Shown here one piece after another: positions 8,611-22,273 of a stretch of 64,000 bases of DNA. The notes under the pieces are model-generated. The model ran no database searches. It worked only from the letters and a program-made list of their open reading frames with translations, and was not told the origin of the DNA. The stretch comes from Tsukamurella tyrosinosolvens. GTDB lineage: Bacteria > Actinomycetota > Actinomycetes > Mycobacteriales > Mycobacteriaceae. The translations under genes and the position numbers were made by a program. Numbering within the stretch: position 1 is the first letter of the stretch; each line of letters begins with the position of its first letter. The DNA is taken from assembly GCF_900104775.1 (NCBI RefSeq), contig NZ_FNSA01000003.1, positions 3,720,001-3,784,000 on the forward strand, read 5' to 3'.

Positions 8611-10145
8611 TGAGCACCGTCACCGTCGGCCTCGGCCCCGTCAGCCCCGAGGACGTCCTGCGGGTCGCCCGCGAGGGCGCCGCCGTGGAGCTGTCGCAGG
8701 AGTCGCTCGACGCGATGGCCGCCACCCGCGCGCACATCCGCGCGCTCGCCGACAGCCCGGAGCCCGTGTACGGGGTGTCCACCGGATTCGGCGCGCTCGC
8801 CACCCGGCACATCCCCACCGAACTACGCAAGCAGCTGCAGCGCAGCCTGATCCGCTCACACGCCGCCGGCTCCGGCCCCGAGGTCGAGCGCGAGGTGATC
8901 CGCGGCCTCATGCTGCTCCGCCTCTCGACGCTCGCCACCGCCCGCACCGGCGTCCGCCCCGAGGTCGCGAAGGCCTACGCCGCCCTGCTCACCGCCGGCA
9001 TCACCCCCGTCGTGCACGAGTACGGCAGCCTGGGCTGCTCGGGCGACCTCGCGCCGCTGGCGCACTGCGCGCTCGCGGTGATCGGCGAGGGCACGGTCCG
9101 CACGGCCGACGGTGCGCTCGTCCCCGCCGCGGAGGCTCTGGCCGCCGCCGGCATCGAGCCCGTGGTGTTGGAGGAGAAGGAGGGCCTCGCCCTCATCAAC
9201 GGCACCGACGGCATGCTCGGCATGCTCGTGATGGCCTGCCACGACCTGCGCGGCCTGCTCAAGCTCGCCGACATCACCGCGGCGATGAGCGTCGAGGGCC
9301 TCATGGGCACCAACCGCGTCTTCGCCGCCGACCTGCAGGCCCTGCGGCCGCAGCCCGGCCAGGCCGTCGCAGCCGCGAACATGACGCGCCTGCTCGACGG
9401 TTCGCCGATCGTCGCGAGCCACCGCGAGGACACCACCGTGGTGCAGGACGCCTACTCGCTGCGCTGCGCCCCGATCGTGACCGGTGCCGCGCGGGACACC
9501 ATCGCGCACGCCGAGACCGTCGCCGGCTACGAGCTGGCCAGCGCCGTGGACAATCCCGTCATCACACTCGACGGCCGCGTCGAGTCGAACGGCAACTTCC
9601 ACGGTGCGCCCGTGGCCTACGTGCTGGACTTCCTCGCGATCGTCGCCGCCGACGTGGCGTCGATGAGCGAGCGACGCACGGACCGCTTCCTGGACAAGGC
9701 CCGCAACCACGGCCTGAACCCGTTCCTCGCCGACGACCCGGGTGTCGACTCGGGCCACATGATCGCGCAGTACACGCAAGCCGCCATCGTCTCCGAACTC
9801 AAGCGGCTCGCGGCACCGTCGTCGGTGGACTCGATCCCCTCCTCCGCGATGCAGGAGGACCACGTCTCGATGGGCTGGTCCGGGGCGCGCAAGCTGCGCC
9901 GCTCGATCGACGGCCTGACCCGCGTGCTGGCGATCGAGGCGCTCACCGCGGCCCGCGCGATCGACCTGCGCGCGCCGCTGCAGCCGGCCGCCGCGACCGG
10001 CGCCGTCCGGGATCTGATCCGTAGCCGCGTCGAGGGACCCGGCACCGACCGCTACCTCGCGCCCGAGATCGAGGCCGTGGTCGAGCTGGCGGCGTCGGGC
10101 GCGCTCGTGGATGCCGCGGAGCGGGTCGCGGGCGAGCTCGGGTAG
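8610..10145 (+). CDS. hutH: Histidine ammonia-lyase
   Basis: 511 residues. It catalyses the first step of histidine breakdown, L-histidine to trans-urocanate plus ammonia, in the cytoplasm. The catalytic MIO-forming triad lies in GSLGCSGDLAPLAH, residues 143-145. The first residue is cysteine instead of the commoner alanine, which I recall as usual in actinobacteria. Other family marks are VYGVSTGFGALA near the start, NGTDGMLGMLV, and the QEDHVSMGWSGARKL loop near residue 420. Translation is coupled to the permease by a one-base overlap. A strong hairpin downstream at 10297 probably ends the transcript. Confidence 0.97.
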   Translation: MSTVTVGLGPVSPEDVLRVAREGAAVELSQESLDAMAATRAHIRALADSPEPVYGVSTGFGALATRHIPTELRKQLQRSLIRSHAAGSGPEVEREVIRGLMLLRLSTLATARTGVRPEVAKAYAALLTAGITPVVHEYGSLGCSGDLAPLAHCALAVIGEGTVRTADGALVPAAEALAAAGIEPVVLEEKEGLALINGTDGMLGMLVMACHDLRGLLKLADITAAMSVEGLMGTNRVFAADLQALRPQPGQAVAAANMTRLLDGSPIVASHREDTTVVQDAYSLRCAPIVTGAARDTIAHAETVAGYELASAVDNPVITLDGRVESNGNFHGAPVAYVLDFLAIVAADVASMSERRTDRFLDKARNHGLNPFLADDPGVDSGHMIAQYTQAAIVSELKRLAAPSSVDSIPSSAMQEDHVSMGWSGARKLRRSIDGLTRVLAIEALTAARAIDLRAPLQPAAATGAVRDLIRSRVEGPGTDRYLAPEIEAVVELAASGALVDAAERVAGELG

Positions 10146-10159
10146 AGCCGGCGTTCGAT

Positions 10160-10266
10160 GGGGGAATCGGCGCCGCGCGGGGGACGGCCGAGCCCCCACC
10201 GAACGCGCGTCGTGCGGCGGGGGACGAAACGCCGGACGGGGGAATCGGTGCGGCGCGGGGGACGGC
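10160..10266. repeat. Pair of 29-base imperfect direct repeats
   Basis: Copy 1 at 10160-10188 and copy 2 at 10238-10266 agree at 27 of 29 positions; both start GGGGGAATCGG and end GCGGGGGACGGC. A shorter related stretch (GTGCGGCGGGGGACG) lies between them near 10212. They sit just after hutH in non-coding DNA. No function is evident. Confidence 0.7.
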
Positions 10267-10296
10267 GGCCGCCGCGGGCCAGATCCGCGGCACGCA

Positions 10297-10334
10297 CGAG
10301 TGAGGCCTATGCGCCTGGCGCATGGCCTCACTCG
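10297..10334. terminator. Strong hairpin after hutH, probable bidirectional terminator
   Basis: CGAGTGAGGCC pairs perfectly with GGCCTCACTCG. After a single bulged T an inner ATGCGCC/GGCGCAT stem closes on a minimal loop. It lies between the convergent hutH and hutG genes. There is no clear U-run, as is common in actinobacteria. Confidence 0.65.
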
Positions 10335-10364
10335 GAGAAACAGCCTGTGAACACCGCATTCCAC

Positions 10365-10434
10365 GCCATGCGCGGGACGCATGGCTGTCGCGATCGCCCC
10401 TCACTCCAACCGGAGCGGGCGATGCCATCGCGAC
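10365..10434. other. Two further hairpins in the hutH-hutG gap
   Basis: GCCATGCG (10365-10372) and CGCATGGC (10378-10385) form a perfect eight-base stem around CGGGA. Immediately after, GTCGCGAT (10387-10394) pairs with ATCGCGAC (10427-10434), with an inner CGCCC/GGGCG stem. The second ends six bases before the hutG stop and could terminate hutUIG. Confidence 0.55.
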
Positions 10435-10440
10435 CGGCTC

Positions 10441-11373
10441 TCAGCAGCGGGTGACGATGCGGTGGATCAGGCGGGCAGCCGTGCGCGCCGTGCGGTTGTC
10501 GACGTCGAGCGATGGGTTGAGCTCGGCGATGTCGAGGAGCCGGAGCTTGCCGCTGGCGGCGGCGATGTCGCACACCCGCGAGATCACTTCCAGCGGTACG
10601 CCCAGGCCCGCGGGAGCGGAGACGCCGGGCGCGACCGCGGCGGGCAGCACGTCGAGGTCGATCGTGAGGTACAGCGCGTCGACGCCGCCGAGGAAGTCCT
10701 GCACGAAGCGCTCCACGGCGGGCATCGACAGGACGCCGCACTCGTCGTCGAGCAGGTACCGCACACCGAGGCGCTCGGCCTCGTCGAACAGCGCGCGTGT
10801 ATTGCCCGGCTGCGAGATGCCCACCACCGCGTAGTCCAGCCGCCGCCCGAGGGTCGCCTCCCGCTCGGCCATCTGCCGGAACGGCGTGCCCGAGCTGGGG
10901 CGCGGCGCGGCACGAAGATCGAAGTGCGCGTCCAGGTTCAGGACGCCGAGGCGTGCCCCGTCGGTGACGGCACGCGAATCCGCGATGCCCAGGTAACTGC
11001 CGTAGGCGACCTCGTGGCCGCCCCCGAGGACCACCGGGAGGCCGCCGTCGTCGATCACGGCCGTGACCGCGGCACCGAGCCGCTCCTGGCCCGCCTCGAG
11101 GTCCTCGTCCCCTGGCACGACCACGTCGCCGAGGTCCGTGACCTCGAGATCGGCTGCGAGCGCCAGCGTTCCGAGGGCCCCGCGCAGCGTGGCGGGCCCC
11201 GCGGCGGCACCCGGCCGGCCGAGGTTGCGGACCACGCCGGCGTCGCTCGCGAAGCCGATCAGTGCGGTCGCGCCCGGCACGGGCCCGGAGGCCATCGCCG
11301 AGTGCCAGCGCAGGTGCTCCGGGCCGGGCCCGTCGTCGCGCCCCGACCAAGCCGACGGTGCCCGGTCCGTCAT
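10441..11373 (-). CDS. hutG: Formimidoylglutamase (arginase-fold)
   Basis: 310 residues. It probably hydrolyses N-formimidoyl-L-glutamate to glutamate and formamide, completing the hut pathway. The manganese ligands of the ureohydrolase family are visible: [20 protein letters not shown] (DxHxD) and TIDLDVLP (DxD). The ATG at 11373 overlaps the hutI stop by four bases. Agmatinase and formimidoylglutamate deiminase-pathway enzymes share this fold, but position as the last gene of hutUIG makes HutG the best reading. Confidence 0.93.
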   Translation of the reverse strand: MTDRAPSAWSGRDDGPGPEHLRWHSAMASGPVPGATALIGFASDAGVVRNLGRPGAAAGPATLRGALGTLALAADLEVTDLGDVVVPGDEDLEAGQERLGAAVTAVIDDGGLPVVLGGGHEVAYGSYLGIADSRAVTDGARLGVLNLDAHFDLRAAPRPSSGTPFRQMAEREATLGRRLDYAVVGISQPGNTRALFDEAERLGVRYLLDDECGVLSMPAVERFVQDFLGGVDALYLTIDLDVLPAAVAPGVSAPAGLGVPLEVISRVCDIAAASGKLRLLDIAELNPSLDVDNRTARTAARLIHRIVTRC

Positions 11374-12548
11374 CGCTCGACTCCGGCCGAGAACACCCGC
11401 GAGACCAGCGGCACGCCCGGCCGGTACGCCAGGTGCAAGTGCGACGGGGCCTCGAGCACCGTCAGGTCCGCCCGCATCCCGACGCGCAGCGCGCCGACAT
11501 CGGTGCGTCGCAACGCCGCAGCGCCGCCGGCGGTCGCCGCCCACACTGCCTCGTCGGGACTCATGTACATCTCCCGCACCGCGAGCGCGATGCAGAACGG
11601 GATGCTGGTGGTGTAGCTCGTGCCCGGGTTGCAGTCGGCCGCCAGGGCCACGGTGACGCCCGCGTCGAGGAGCGCCCGCGCGTCGGGGTACTTGTTGCGG
11701 GTGCTGAAGTCGGCGCCCGGCAGCAGCGTGGCGACGGTGCTCCCGCCCGCGAGGGCCTCGACGTCGGCGTCGGTGGTGTACGTGACGTGGTCCACCGAGG
11801 CGGCGCCCAACTCCACGGCGAGGCGCACGCCCGCACCGTAGGAGAGCTGGTTGCCGTGCACGCGCGGCACGAGCCCCGCCGCCATGCCGGCCGTGAGCAC
11901 CGCGCGGGACTGCTCCTCGGAGAAGGCGCCCTCCTCGCAGAAGACGTCGATCCACGTCGCCCGCGGCGCGCACGCCGGGATCATCGCGTCGATCACCATC
12001 GCGACGTAGTCGTCCTGCCGCCCCGCGTATTCCGGCGGCGCGACGTGGGCGGCGAGCAGGGTCACCTCGTCGGAGACACCCGCCGCGACGTCCAGGCTGC
12101 GGGACTCGTCGAGCACCGTCTGGCCGTAGCCGGTCTTGATCTCCAGCGTGGTCGTGCCCTGCGCCCTGGCCTCCGCGGCGAGCCGCGCCGCGTTGGCCGC
12201 GAGCGCCTCGTCGGAGGCGGCGCGGGTCGCGGCGATCGTGGTGCGGATGCCGCCGGCGCCGTACGCGGCACCGGTCATCCGCGCCGCGAACTCCTCCGCC
12301 CGGTCGCCGCCGAAGACGGTGTGCGAGTGACTGTCCACGAATCCCGGGAGCACCGCGCGGCCCTCGACGTCGATGCGCGTGCCCGCGGCACCGTCGGGCA
12401 CGCGGGCCGACGGGCCGACCCACTGGACGGCGCCGTCGCCGATGACGACGGCGGCGTCGCGGATCAGCCCGAGCCGCCCCTCCCCCTCCTCGGGGTCGTT
12501 GGTGACGAGGGAGCCGATGCCGTCGATCAGGGTCCAGCCGGCCGACAT
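11370..12548 (-). CDS. hutI: Imidazolonepropionase
   Basis: 392 residues. It hydrolyses 4-imidazolone-5-propionate to N-formimidoyl-L-glutamate. It is an amidohydrolase-fold metalloenzyme with the metal-binding [14 protein letters not shown] motif near residue 70, a [11 protein letters not shown] strand with its histidine, DHVTY, and DCNPGTSYT carrying the catalytic aspartate. The start is the ATG at 12548, which shares one base with the hutU stop (TGATG), so the longer reading frame upstream is not used. Co-transcribed with hutU and hutG. Confidence 0.95.
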   Translation of the reverse strand: MSAGWTLIDGIGSLVTNDPEEGEGRLGLIRDAAVVIGDGAVQWVGPSARVPDGAAGTRIDVEGRAVLPGFVDSHSHTVFGGDRAEEFAARMTGAAYGAGGIRTTIAATRAASDEALAANAARLAAEARAQGTTTLEIKTGYGQTVLDESRSLDVAAGVSDEVTLLAAHVAPPEYAGRQDDYVAMVIDAMIPACAPRATWIDVFCEEGAFSEEQSRAVLTAGMAAGLVPRVHGNQLSYGAGVRLAVELGAASVDHVTYTTDADVEALAGGSTVATLLPGADFSTRNKYPDARALLDAGVTVALAADCNPGTSYTTSIPFCIALAVREMYMSPDEAVWAATAGGAAALRRTDVGALRVGMRADLTVLEAPSHLHLAYRPGVPLVSRVFSAGVER

Positions 12549-14215
12549 CAGCCCTCCTGCATGGGGATGCGGACGCCGCGCTCGCGGGCGACCTCGTTCG
12601 CGTACTCGTAACCGGCGTCGGCATGGCGGATGACGCCCATGCCCGGGTCGTTGGTGAGCACGCGTTCCAGCTTCTGTGCGGCGAGATCGGTGCCGTCGGC
12701 GATGCACACCTGGCCGGCGTGGATCGAGCGGCCCATGCCGACGCCACCGCCGTGGTGGATCGACACCCAGGACGCGCCGGACGAGGTGTTGACCAGCGCG
12801 TTGAGCAGCGGCCAGTCGGCGACCGCGTCGGTGCCGTCGGCCATCGCCTCGGTCTCGCGGTAGGGCGAGGCGACGGAACCGGAGTCGAGGTGGTCGCGGC
12901 CGATCGCGAGGGGCCCGATCTCGCCGTTCGCGACCATCTCGTTGAACTTCAGGCCCGCGCGGTGACGCTCGCCGTAGCCGAGCCAGCAGATGCGGGCGGG
13001 CAGGCCCTCGAAGTGGACCTTCTCGCCGGCCATCGTGATCCACCGCTTGAGGTGCTCGTTCTCGGGGAAGAGCTCGAGGATCGCCTTGTCGGTCTTGGCG
13101 ATGTCCTCGGGGTCGCCGGAGAGCGCGGCCCAGCGGAACGGGCCGAGGCCCTCCTCGAACAGCGGGCGGATGTACGCGGGCACGAAGCCGGGGAATTCGA
13201 AGGCGCGGTCGTAGCCGCCCTTGCGCGCCTCGTCGCGGATCGAGTTGCCGTAGTCGAAGACCTCGGCGCCGGCGTCCTGAAAGCCCACCATGGCCTGCAC
13301 GTGCGCGGCCATCGATTTCTGCGCCTCCTCGGTGAAGTACGCCGCGTCCTTCTCGGCCATCTTCTGCCAGTCCTCGACGTCGATGCCGACGGGCAGGTAG
13401 GACAGCGGGTCGTGCGCCGAGGTCTGGTCGGTGACGATGTCGATCGGGGCCTTGCGCTCCAGCAGCTCCGGGAAGACCTCGGCGGCGTTGCCCACCAGGC
13501 CGATCGAGAGCGGTTCGCGGGCGTCGCGCTTCGCGATCGCGAGCTCCAGGGCCTCATCGAGCGTGGCGGCCTTGGTGTCCAGGTAGCCGTGGGCGATGCG
13601 GCGGTCGATGCGCGACTCGTCGACGTCGACACAGATCGCGACACCGTCGTTCATGGTGACCGCGAGGGGCTGCGCGCCGCCCATGCCGCCGACGCCGGCG
13701 GTCAGGGTGATGGTGCCGGCGAGCGTGCCGCCGAACCGCTTCTTCGCGACGGCGCCGAAGGTCTCGTAGGTGCCCTGGAGGATGCCCTGGCTGCCGATGT
13801 AGATCCAGGAGCCCGCCGTCATCTGGCCGTACATCATCAGGCCCTCGGCCTCGAGGTGCCGGAAGTGCTCCCAGTTCGCCCAGTCGCCCACCAGGTTCGA
13901 GTTGGCGAGCAGCACGCGCGGCGCCCACTCGTTCGTGCGGAAGACGCCGACGGGCTTGCCGGACTGCACGAGCAGGGTCTCGTCGTCGGCGAGGGTCTTC
14001 AGGGTGCGCACGATGGCGTCGAACGCGGCCCAGCTGCGGGCGGCGCGGCCGGTGCCGCCGTAGACCACGAGATCGTCCGGGCGCTCCGCCACCTCGGGGT
14101 CGAGGTTGTTCATCAGCATGCGCATCGCGCCCTCCTGCTGCCAGCCGCGGCAGGCGAGCTCGAGGCCGTGCGGGGCCCGCACCGGGCGGGCGCCGGCGGA
14201 GAAGTCGTGGGTCAT
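12548..14215 (-). CDS. hutU: Urocanate hydratase
   Basis: 555 residues, normal for urocanase. It hydrates urocanate to imidazolonepropionate using tightly bound NAD+. Visible marks are the substrate/NAD region with [26 protein letters not shown], the dinucleotide stretch [16 protein letters not shown], and [14 protein letters not shown] containing the conserved catalytic-region cysteine. The ATG at 14215 (MTHDFSAG) is chosen; a start 51 bases further up would extend into the promoter. AGAGGA lies ten bases upstream. First gene of the hutUIG operon, divergent from the GntR regulator. Confidence 0.97.
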   Translation of the reverse strand: MTHDFSAGARPVRAPHGLELACRGWQQEGAMRMLMNNLDPEVAERPDDLVVYGGTGRAARSWAAFDAIVRTLKTLADDETLLVQSGKPVGVFRTNEWAPRVLLANSNLVGDWANWEHFRHLEAEGLMMYGQMTAGSWIYIGSQGILQGTYETFGAVAKKRFGGTLAGTITLTAGVGGMGGAQPLAVTMNDGVAICVDVDESRIDRRIAHGYLDTKAATLDEALELAIAKRDAREPLSIGLVGNAAEVFPELLERKAPIDIVTDQTSAHDPLSYLPVGIDVEDWQKMAEKDAAYFTEEAQKSMAAHVQAMVGFQDAGAEVFDYGNSIRDEARKGGYDRAFEFPGFVPAYIRPLFEEGLGPFRWAALSGDPEDIAKTDKAILELFPENEHLKRWITMAGEKVHFEGLPARICWLGYGERHRAGLKFNEMVANGEIGPLAIGRDHLDSGSVASPYRETEAMADGTDAVADWPLLNALVNTSSGASWVSIHHGGGVGMGRSIHAGQVCIADGTDLAAQKLERVLTNDPGMGVIRHADAGYEYANEVARERGVRIPMQEG

Positions 14216-14304
14216 GGAGGCGAGTCCTCTCGTGCGGGACGGAAGTGCTGTCGTGATCCATGACACACGGCGCCCACCCCGCGCGGCCAGGCGTGCCGCG
14301 CTAT

Positions 14305-14322
14305 CGTCTCGGATCCGAGACG
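14305..14322. promoter_or_regulatory. 18-base perfect palindrome between hutU and the GntR gene
   Basis: CGTCTCGGATCCGAGACG in the 158-base divergent gap, 52 bases before the GntR start and 90 before hutU. Its position suggests an operator controlling both promoters. The sequence differs from the TGTATAG repeat at 7163, so it may serve another factor such as the nearby IclR protein. Confidence 0.55.
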
Positions 14323-14373
14323 CGATCTGCGGGGCGACCCTCCGGGTAGTGTGCTCACCGAGGAGGTTCGACG

Positions 14374-15123
14374 GTGACGATTGCGGACACGGAGGTGGCG
14401 TCGCTCTACCGCGCGCAGCGACTGCCCGGCCCCGCGTACCGCCGGCTCAAGGAACTCGTCGTCGAGCAGATCGCCAGTGGCCGCTGGACCGAGGGGCAGC
14501 AGCTCCCCGCGGAGACGCAGTTGGCCACCTCGCTCGGCCTGTCGCGCATGACGGTCAACCGCGCGCTGCGTGAGCTCACCGCCGAGGGCCTGGTGGTGCG
14601 CACCGCCGGCGTCGGCTCCTTCGTGGCGAAGCCGAAGGCCAGCTCCGCACTCTTCGAGGTGCACTCCATCGCCGACGAGGTGGCCGCGCGCGGCCACCGG
14701 CATCGCGCCGAAGTCCGCACCCTGACAGCGGAATCCGCCGATGCTCGCGCGGCGTCGGATCTGGACGTCCCAGAGGGTGCCGCGGTCTTCCACTCGGTGC
14801 TGGTGCACTACGAGGACGACCGCGCGATCCAGCTCGAGGACCGGCTCGTCGTCGCGGCGGAAGCGCCCGACTACCTCGGCCAGGACTTCACGCGGCGCAC
14901 GCCGCACGACTACCTCATGGAGATCGCCCCGCTGATGCGCGGCGAGCACGTCGTCGAGGCGGTCACACCGACCGCGGAGCAGCGCCGCCTCCTGCAGCTC
15001 GGCGAGCACGAGGCGGGCCTGATGATCCGGCGCCGCACGTGGTCCCGCGATCGAGTCGTCTCCGTCGCCCGGCTCCTGCACCCGGGTACGCGGTACCGGC
15101 TCGAGGGCGTCTTCGACGCGTAG
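14374..15123 (+). CDS. hutC: GntR-family regulator, HutC subfamily
   Basis: 249 residues from a GTG with GAGGAGG seven bases upstream. An N-terminal winged HTH ([53 protein letters not shown]) is followed by a UTRA ligand domain (residues about 95-245) ending [26 protein letters not shown]. This ending resembles HutC proteins, which repress hut genes until urocanate binds. Divergence from hutU and the HutC-like operator at 7163 support the role. Its stop is seven bases from the convergent IclR gene. Confidence 0.87.
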   Translation: MTIADTEVASLYRAQRLPGPAYRRLKELVVEQIASGRWTEGQQLPAETQLATSLGLSRMTVNRALRELTAEGLVVRTAGVGSFVAKPKASSALFEVHSIADEVAARGHRHRAEVRTLTAESADARAASDLDVPEGAAVFHSVLVHYEDDRAIQLEDRLVVAAEAPDYLGQDFTRRTPHDYLMEIAPLMRGEHVVEAVTPTAEQRRLLQLGEHEAGLMIRRRTWSRDRVVSVARLLHPGTRYRLEGVFDA

Positions 15124-15129
15124 TCGCGG

Positions 15130-15906
15130 CTACTCCGGTGCGCGACCCGAGATCCGGGACGTGAGCCGGGCGGCACCGTCGCGCAGGATCTGCCCGACGG
15201 TGCCGGGCTCGGGCAGGGCCAGGTGGCGTCGCCACGTGGTCGACAGGGCCGCGACCGGGTGCCCGCTGTGGTCGAAGACCGCGGCACCCACGGACCGGAG
15301 CCCCGCCGTCACGTCCTCCACCTCGTCGGCCCAGCCCCGCTCCCTGGTCTCCGCGAGGAGGCGGCGCAGCTCCGCGAGCGTGCGTGGGCCGCGGCCGGTG
15401 CGGCTCACCAGCGCCGAGGACCGGGTGTACAGGGCGGCCACCTGCGCGTCCGGCAGGGCGGCGAGGATGGCGCGGCCGTTGGCGGTGAGGTGCGCCGGCA
15501 GCCGCACCCCCACGTCGGTGATGAGCGAGACCTCGGCGGCCGGCCCCGATGACGGCCGCTCCTTGAGCAGGTACAGCGTCTCGTTGCCGTGCAGCACGCC
15601 GAGGTGCACGGCCTGTCCCAGCTGGATCGCGAGGCGGTGCAGGATCGGCTGAGCGAGCCGCTCCAGCGGGGCGTGCCGCAGGTACGCGGAGCCGATCTCG
15701 AAGGCCGTGACGCCGAGGCCGTAGCCCTGCTGCTCGGGCAGGTGCACGACGAAACCGCGGTCCTGCAGGACTGTGAGGATGTGATAGACCGACGACCGCG
15801 GCAGGTCGAGTTCCCGCGCCAGCGCCGCCGCCGACACCGGCCCCGGCTTCCCGGCCAGGAGCAGGAGGATGTCGAGGGCGCGGCCCACCGCGGGCGAGGC
15901 GCTCAT
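15130..15906 (-). CDS. IclR-family transcriptional regulator
   Basis: 258 residues. The N-terminal winged HTH (AVGRALDILLLLAGKPGPVSAAALARELDLPRSSVYHILTVLQDRGFV) and the C-terminal IclR effector domain (LTANGRAILAALP through GAAVFDHSGHPVAALSTT) are both present. It starts ten bases after the ligA stop on the same strand, so it may be read from the ligA transcript. It adjoins the hut genes, but whether it regulates them is not shown. Effectors of this family are usually small carbon compounds. Confidence 0.88.
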   Translation of the reverse strand: MSASPAVGRALDILLLLAGKPGPVSAAALARELDLPRSSVYHILTVLQDRGFVVHLPEQQGYGLGVTAFEIGSAYLRHAPLERLAQPILHRLAIQLGQAVHLGVLHGNETLYLLKERPSSGPAAEVSLITDVGVRLPAHLTANGRAILAALPDAQVAALYTRSSALVSRTGRGPRTLAELRRLLAETRERGWADEVEDVTAGLRSVGAAVFDHSGHPVAALSTTWRRHLALPEPGTVGQILRDGAARLTSRISGRAPE

Positions 15907-15916
15907 GCCCCGGCGC

Positions 15917-19433
<3,517 letters not shown>

Positions 19434-19493
19434 CCTCGCAGTAGAACATGTTCCATCGACGCGCGCGGCAGATCCGCCCTAGGGTCTGCAGAC

Positions 19494-19895
19494 ATGCCCC
19501 ATCCGATCATGTTCTCCGACGACGATCCCGTACTCGCCCGCGTGCGGGAGATCGCGCTCGCCTTCCCCGAGTCGACGGAGAAGATCGCGCACGGGCGGCC
19601 CACCTTCCGGTGCGGCAAGATGTTCGCGATGTACGGCGGCGGCACGAAGAAGACCGCCGCACGGCCGCACGAGCAGCGCAACACGAGCGTCCTGTTCATC
19701 GCGGACCCCGCGGAACGCACGGCGCTCGAACAGGACGAGCGCTTCTACCTGCCCGCGTACATGGCGTCGGCGGGCTGGCTCGGGCTCGACCTGACGGTCG
19801 GCACCGTCGACTGGGACGAGGTGCGCGAGCTCATCGACGCGAGCTACCGGCAGATCGCGCCGAAGCGCGCGATCGCCGCGCTCGACGAGGCCTGA
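19494..19895 (+). CDS. MmcQ/YjbR-family protein
   Basis: 133 residues from the ATG at 19494; TAGGGT eight bases upstream suggests a leaderless mRNA and excludes the longer open frame. VREIALAFPESTEKIAHGRPTFRCGKMFAMY near the start and YLPAYMASAGWLGLDLTVGTVDWDEVRELIDASYRQIAPKR at the end match the CyaY-like MmcQ/YjbR (DUF419) fold. The family has been linked to DNA binding, but its function is unclear. Confidence 0.8.
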   Translation: MPHPIMFSDDDPVLARVREIALAFPESTEKIAHGRPTFRCGKMFAMYGGGTKKTAARPHEQRNTSVLFIADPAERTALEQDERFYLPAYMASAGWLGLDLTVGTVDWDEVRELIDASYRQIAPKRAIAALDEA

Positions 19896-19902
19896 CGCCC
19901 GC

Positions 19903-20424
19903 TCAGAGACCCGGCCCCTGCTCCCGCAGATCGTCGACGTCCTTCATGGCCCGCCGCAGCTGTCCGAGCCAGTCCTCCGTGTGCTCGCCGACGAGCCGCA
20001 CGCACCACGCCAGCGCATCCGCGCGCGAGCGCGCCACGCCGGCGTCGACGAGCGTGTCCAGCACGAGGCGCTCCGGCTGCCGCAGCCGCGTCATCACCGG
20101 CACCGCCTGGTGCGTGTAGAGGATCGTCTCGGCACCCGTCGAGACGCCCCAGGAGACGCGCCGCTGGTACCGCTCCTGCGCCTCGTCCGCGATCCGCATC
20201 CGCTGGTCGCGGGTCTCCTCCCGGAACCGGGCGGCGCGCCCCTCGCGTTGGGCGGTCGACTCCTCGTCGCCGGACGGCAGGACGCCGACCACGACGATCT
20301 CCTCGCGATCGACGGTGACCGTCGGCGGACCGTCGAACCAGCCCTCCGGCAACCTGCCCGCGAACCATTCGCCCGCGTCCTTCGCGTCCGGCACCGCTCC
20401 GCGCGGTCCTCGTCCTGCCATCAT
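19903..20424 (-). CDS. Unrecognised protein with a possible ribbon-helix-helix end
   Basis: 173 residues from the ATG at 20424, chosen because GAGGAGG lies six bases upstream. An acidic N-terminal half contains VTVDREEIVVVGVLPSGDEE; an Arg/Glu-rich helix follows (residues about 65-95). The segment VMTRLRQPERLVLDTLVDAGVARSRADALAWCVRLV has the strand-helix-turn-helix spacing of ribbon-helix-helix regulators (compare LDxLVxxGxxxSRxEAL). Three tandem eight-base repeats precede the gene, which would suit an autoregulator. I do not recognise the family. Confidence 0.6.
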   Translation of the reverse strand: MMAGRGPRGAVPDAKDAGEWFAGRLPEGWFDGPPTVTVDREEIVVVGVLPSGDEESTAQREGRAARFREETRDQRMRIADEAQERYQRRVSWGVSTGAETILYTHQAVPVMTRLRQPERLVLDTLVDAGVARSRADALAWCVRLVGEHTEDWLGQLRRAMKDVDDLREQGPGL

Positions 20425-20446
20425 GGGAGACCTCCTCAATCGGTCC

Positions 20447-20470
20447 TGATTACATGATTACATGATTACT
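20447..20470 (-). repeat. Three tandem TGATTACA repeats in a promoter
   Basis: TGATTACA, TGATTACA and TGATTACT follow each other without gaps (complement: GTAATCA repeated on the coding strand), 23-46 bases before the start of the gene at 20424. They stand out as AT-rich in GC-rich DNA and include TAATCA, usable as a -10. Eight-base periodicity suits a tandem-site DNA-binding protein. Confidence 0.65.
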
Positions 20471-20517
20471 CAGGACGTGCGGGGGTGTCGAGGGGTATCG
20501 CCGAGAGCGGAACGCGC

Positions 20518-20901
20518 CTATCGGCGCGTGAGGGTGATCGAGGGCAGACGCAGCTCGTCGCCCTGCAGGGTGGCGGTCTCACTCGACCCGCGGCGGTCGC
20601 GGAGCACCACCTGATCGCCGCTGACGGTGTAGGTGCCGCCGTAGGCATTGACCTGCCCGCGCAGGTCCTCCTCCCACGTCCCGTCGGCCGCGAGGCGGAC
20701 GACCCAGTCGCCGTTCGCGTACGTGCCGGGCACGTTCGCGGGGATCGCGGCGGCCGGCTGCGCGGGCGCCGACGCGGAGGCCGACGGCGGGGCGGCGGCC
20801 GTCGACGGCGCACCCGAGCCCGAGCCCGAGGAGCAGCCCGCGAGCGCACCCGCGGCGATCAGAGCGACGGCGAGCGAGGAGGAACGGCGGAATCCGGTCA
20901 T
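20518..20901 (-). CDS. Small lipoprotein
   Basis: 127 residues. The signal MTGFRRSSSLAVALIAAGALAGC has a clear lipobox (ALAGC, cysteine 23), followed by a Ser/Ala/Pro-rich tether to about residue 55. The C-terminal 70 residues (GTYANGDWVVRLAADGTWEEDLRGQVNAYGGTYTVSGDQVVLRDR) look like a small beta barrel, as in lipocalin-like bacterial proteins. It lies 26 bases downstream of amtB on the same strand. Function unknown. Confidence 0.75.
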   Translation of the reverse strand: MTGFRRSSSLAVALIAAGALAGCSSGSGSGAPSTAAAPPSASASAPAQPAAAIPANVPGTYANGDWVVRLAADGTWEEDLRGQVNAYGGTYTVSGDQVVLRDRRGSSETATLQGDELRLPSITLTRR

Positions 20902-20927
20902 AGCGGAACGATACCTTTGCGGCCGCA

Positions 20928-22256
<1,329 letters not shown>

Positions 22257-22273
22257 CGCCGAAGTGTAGCGGG

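Noticed and set aside
10146-10440. CRISPR-like or tRNA-like region
   Set aside because: Only two full direct repeats with no regular spacers and no tRNA cloverleaf; hairpins explain the structure better.
12548-13043. A longer N-terminus for hutI
   Set aside because: The extra residues overlap hutU in another frame; the ATG at 12548 is coupled to the hutU stop and gives normal length.
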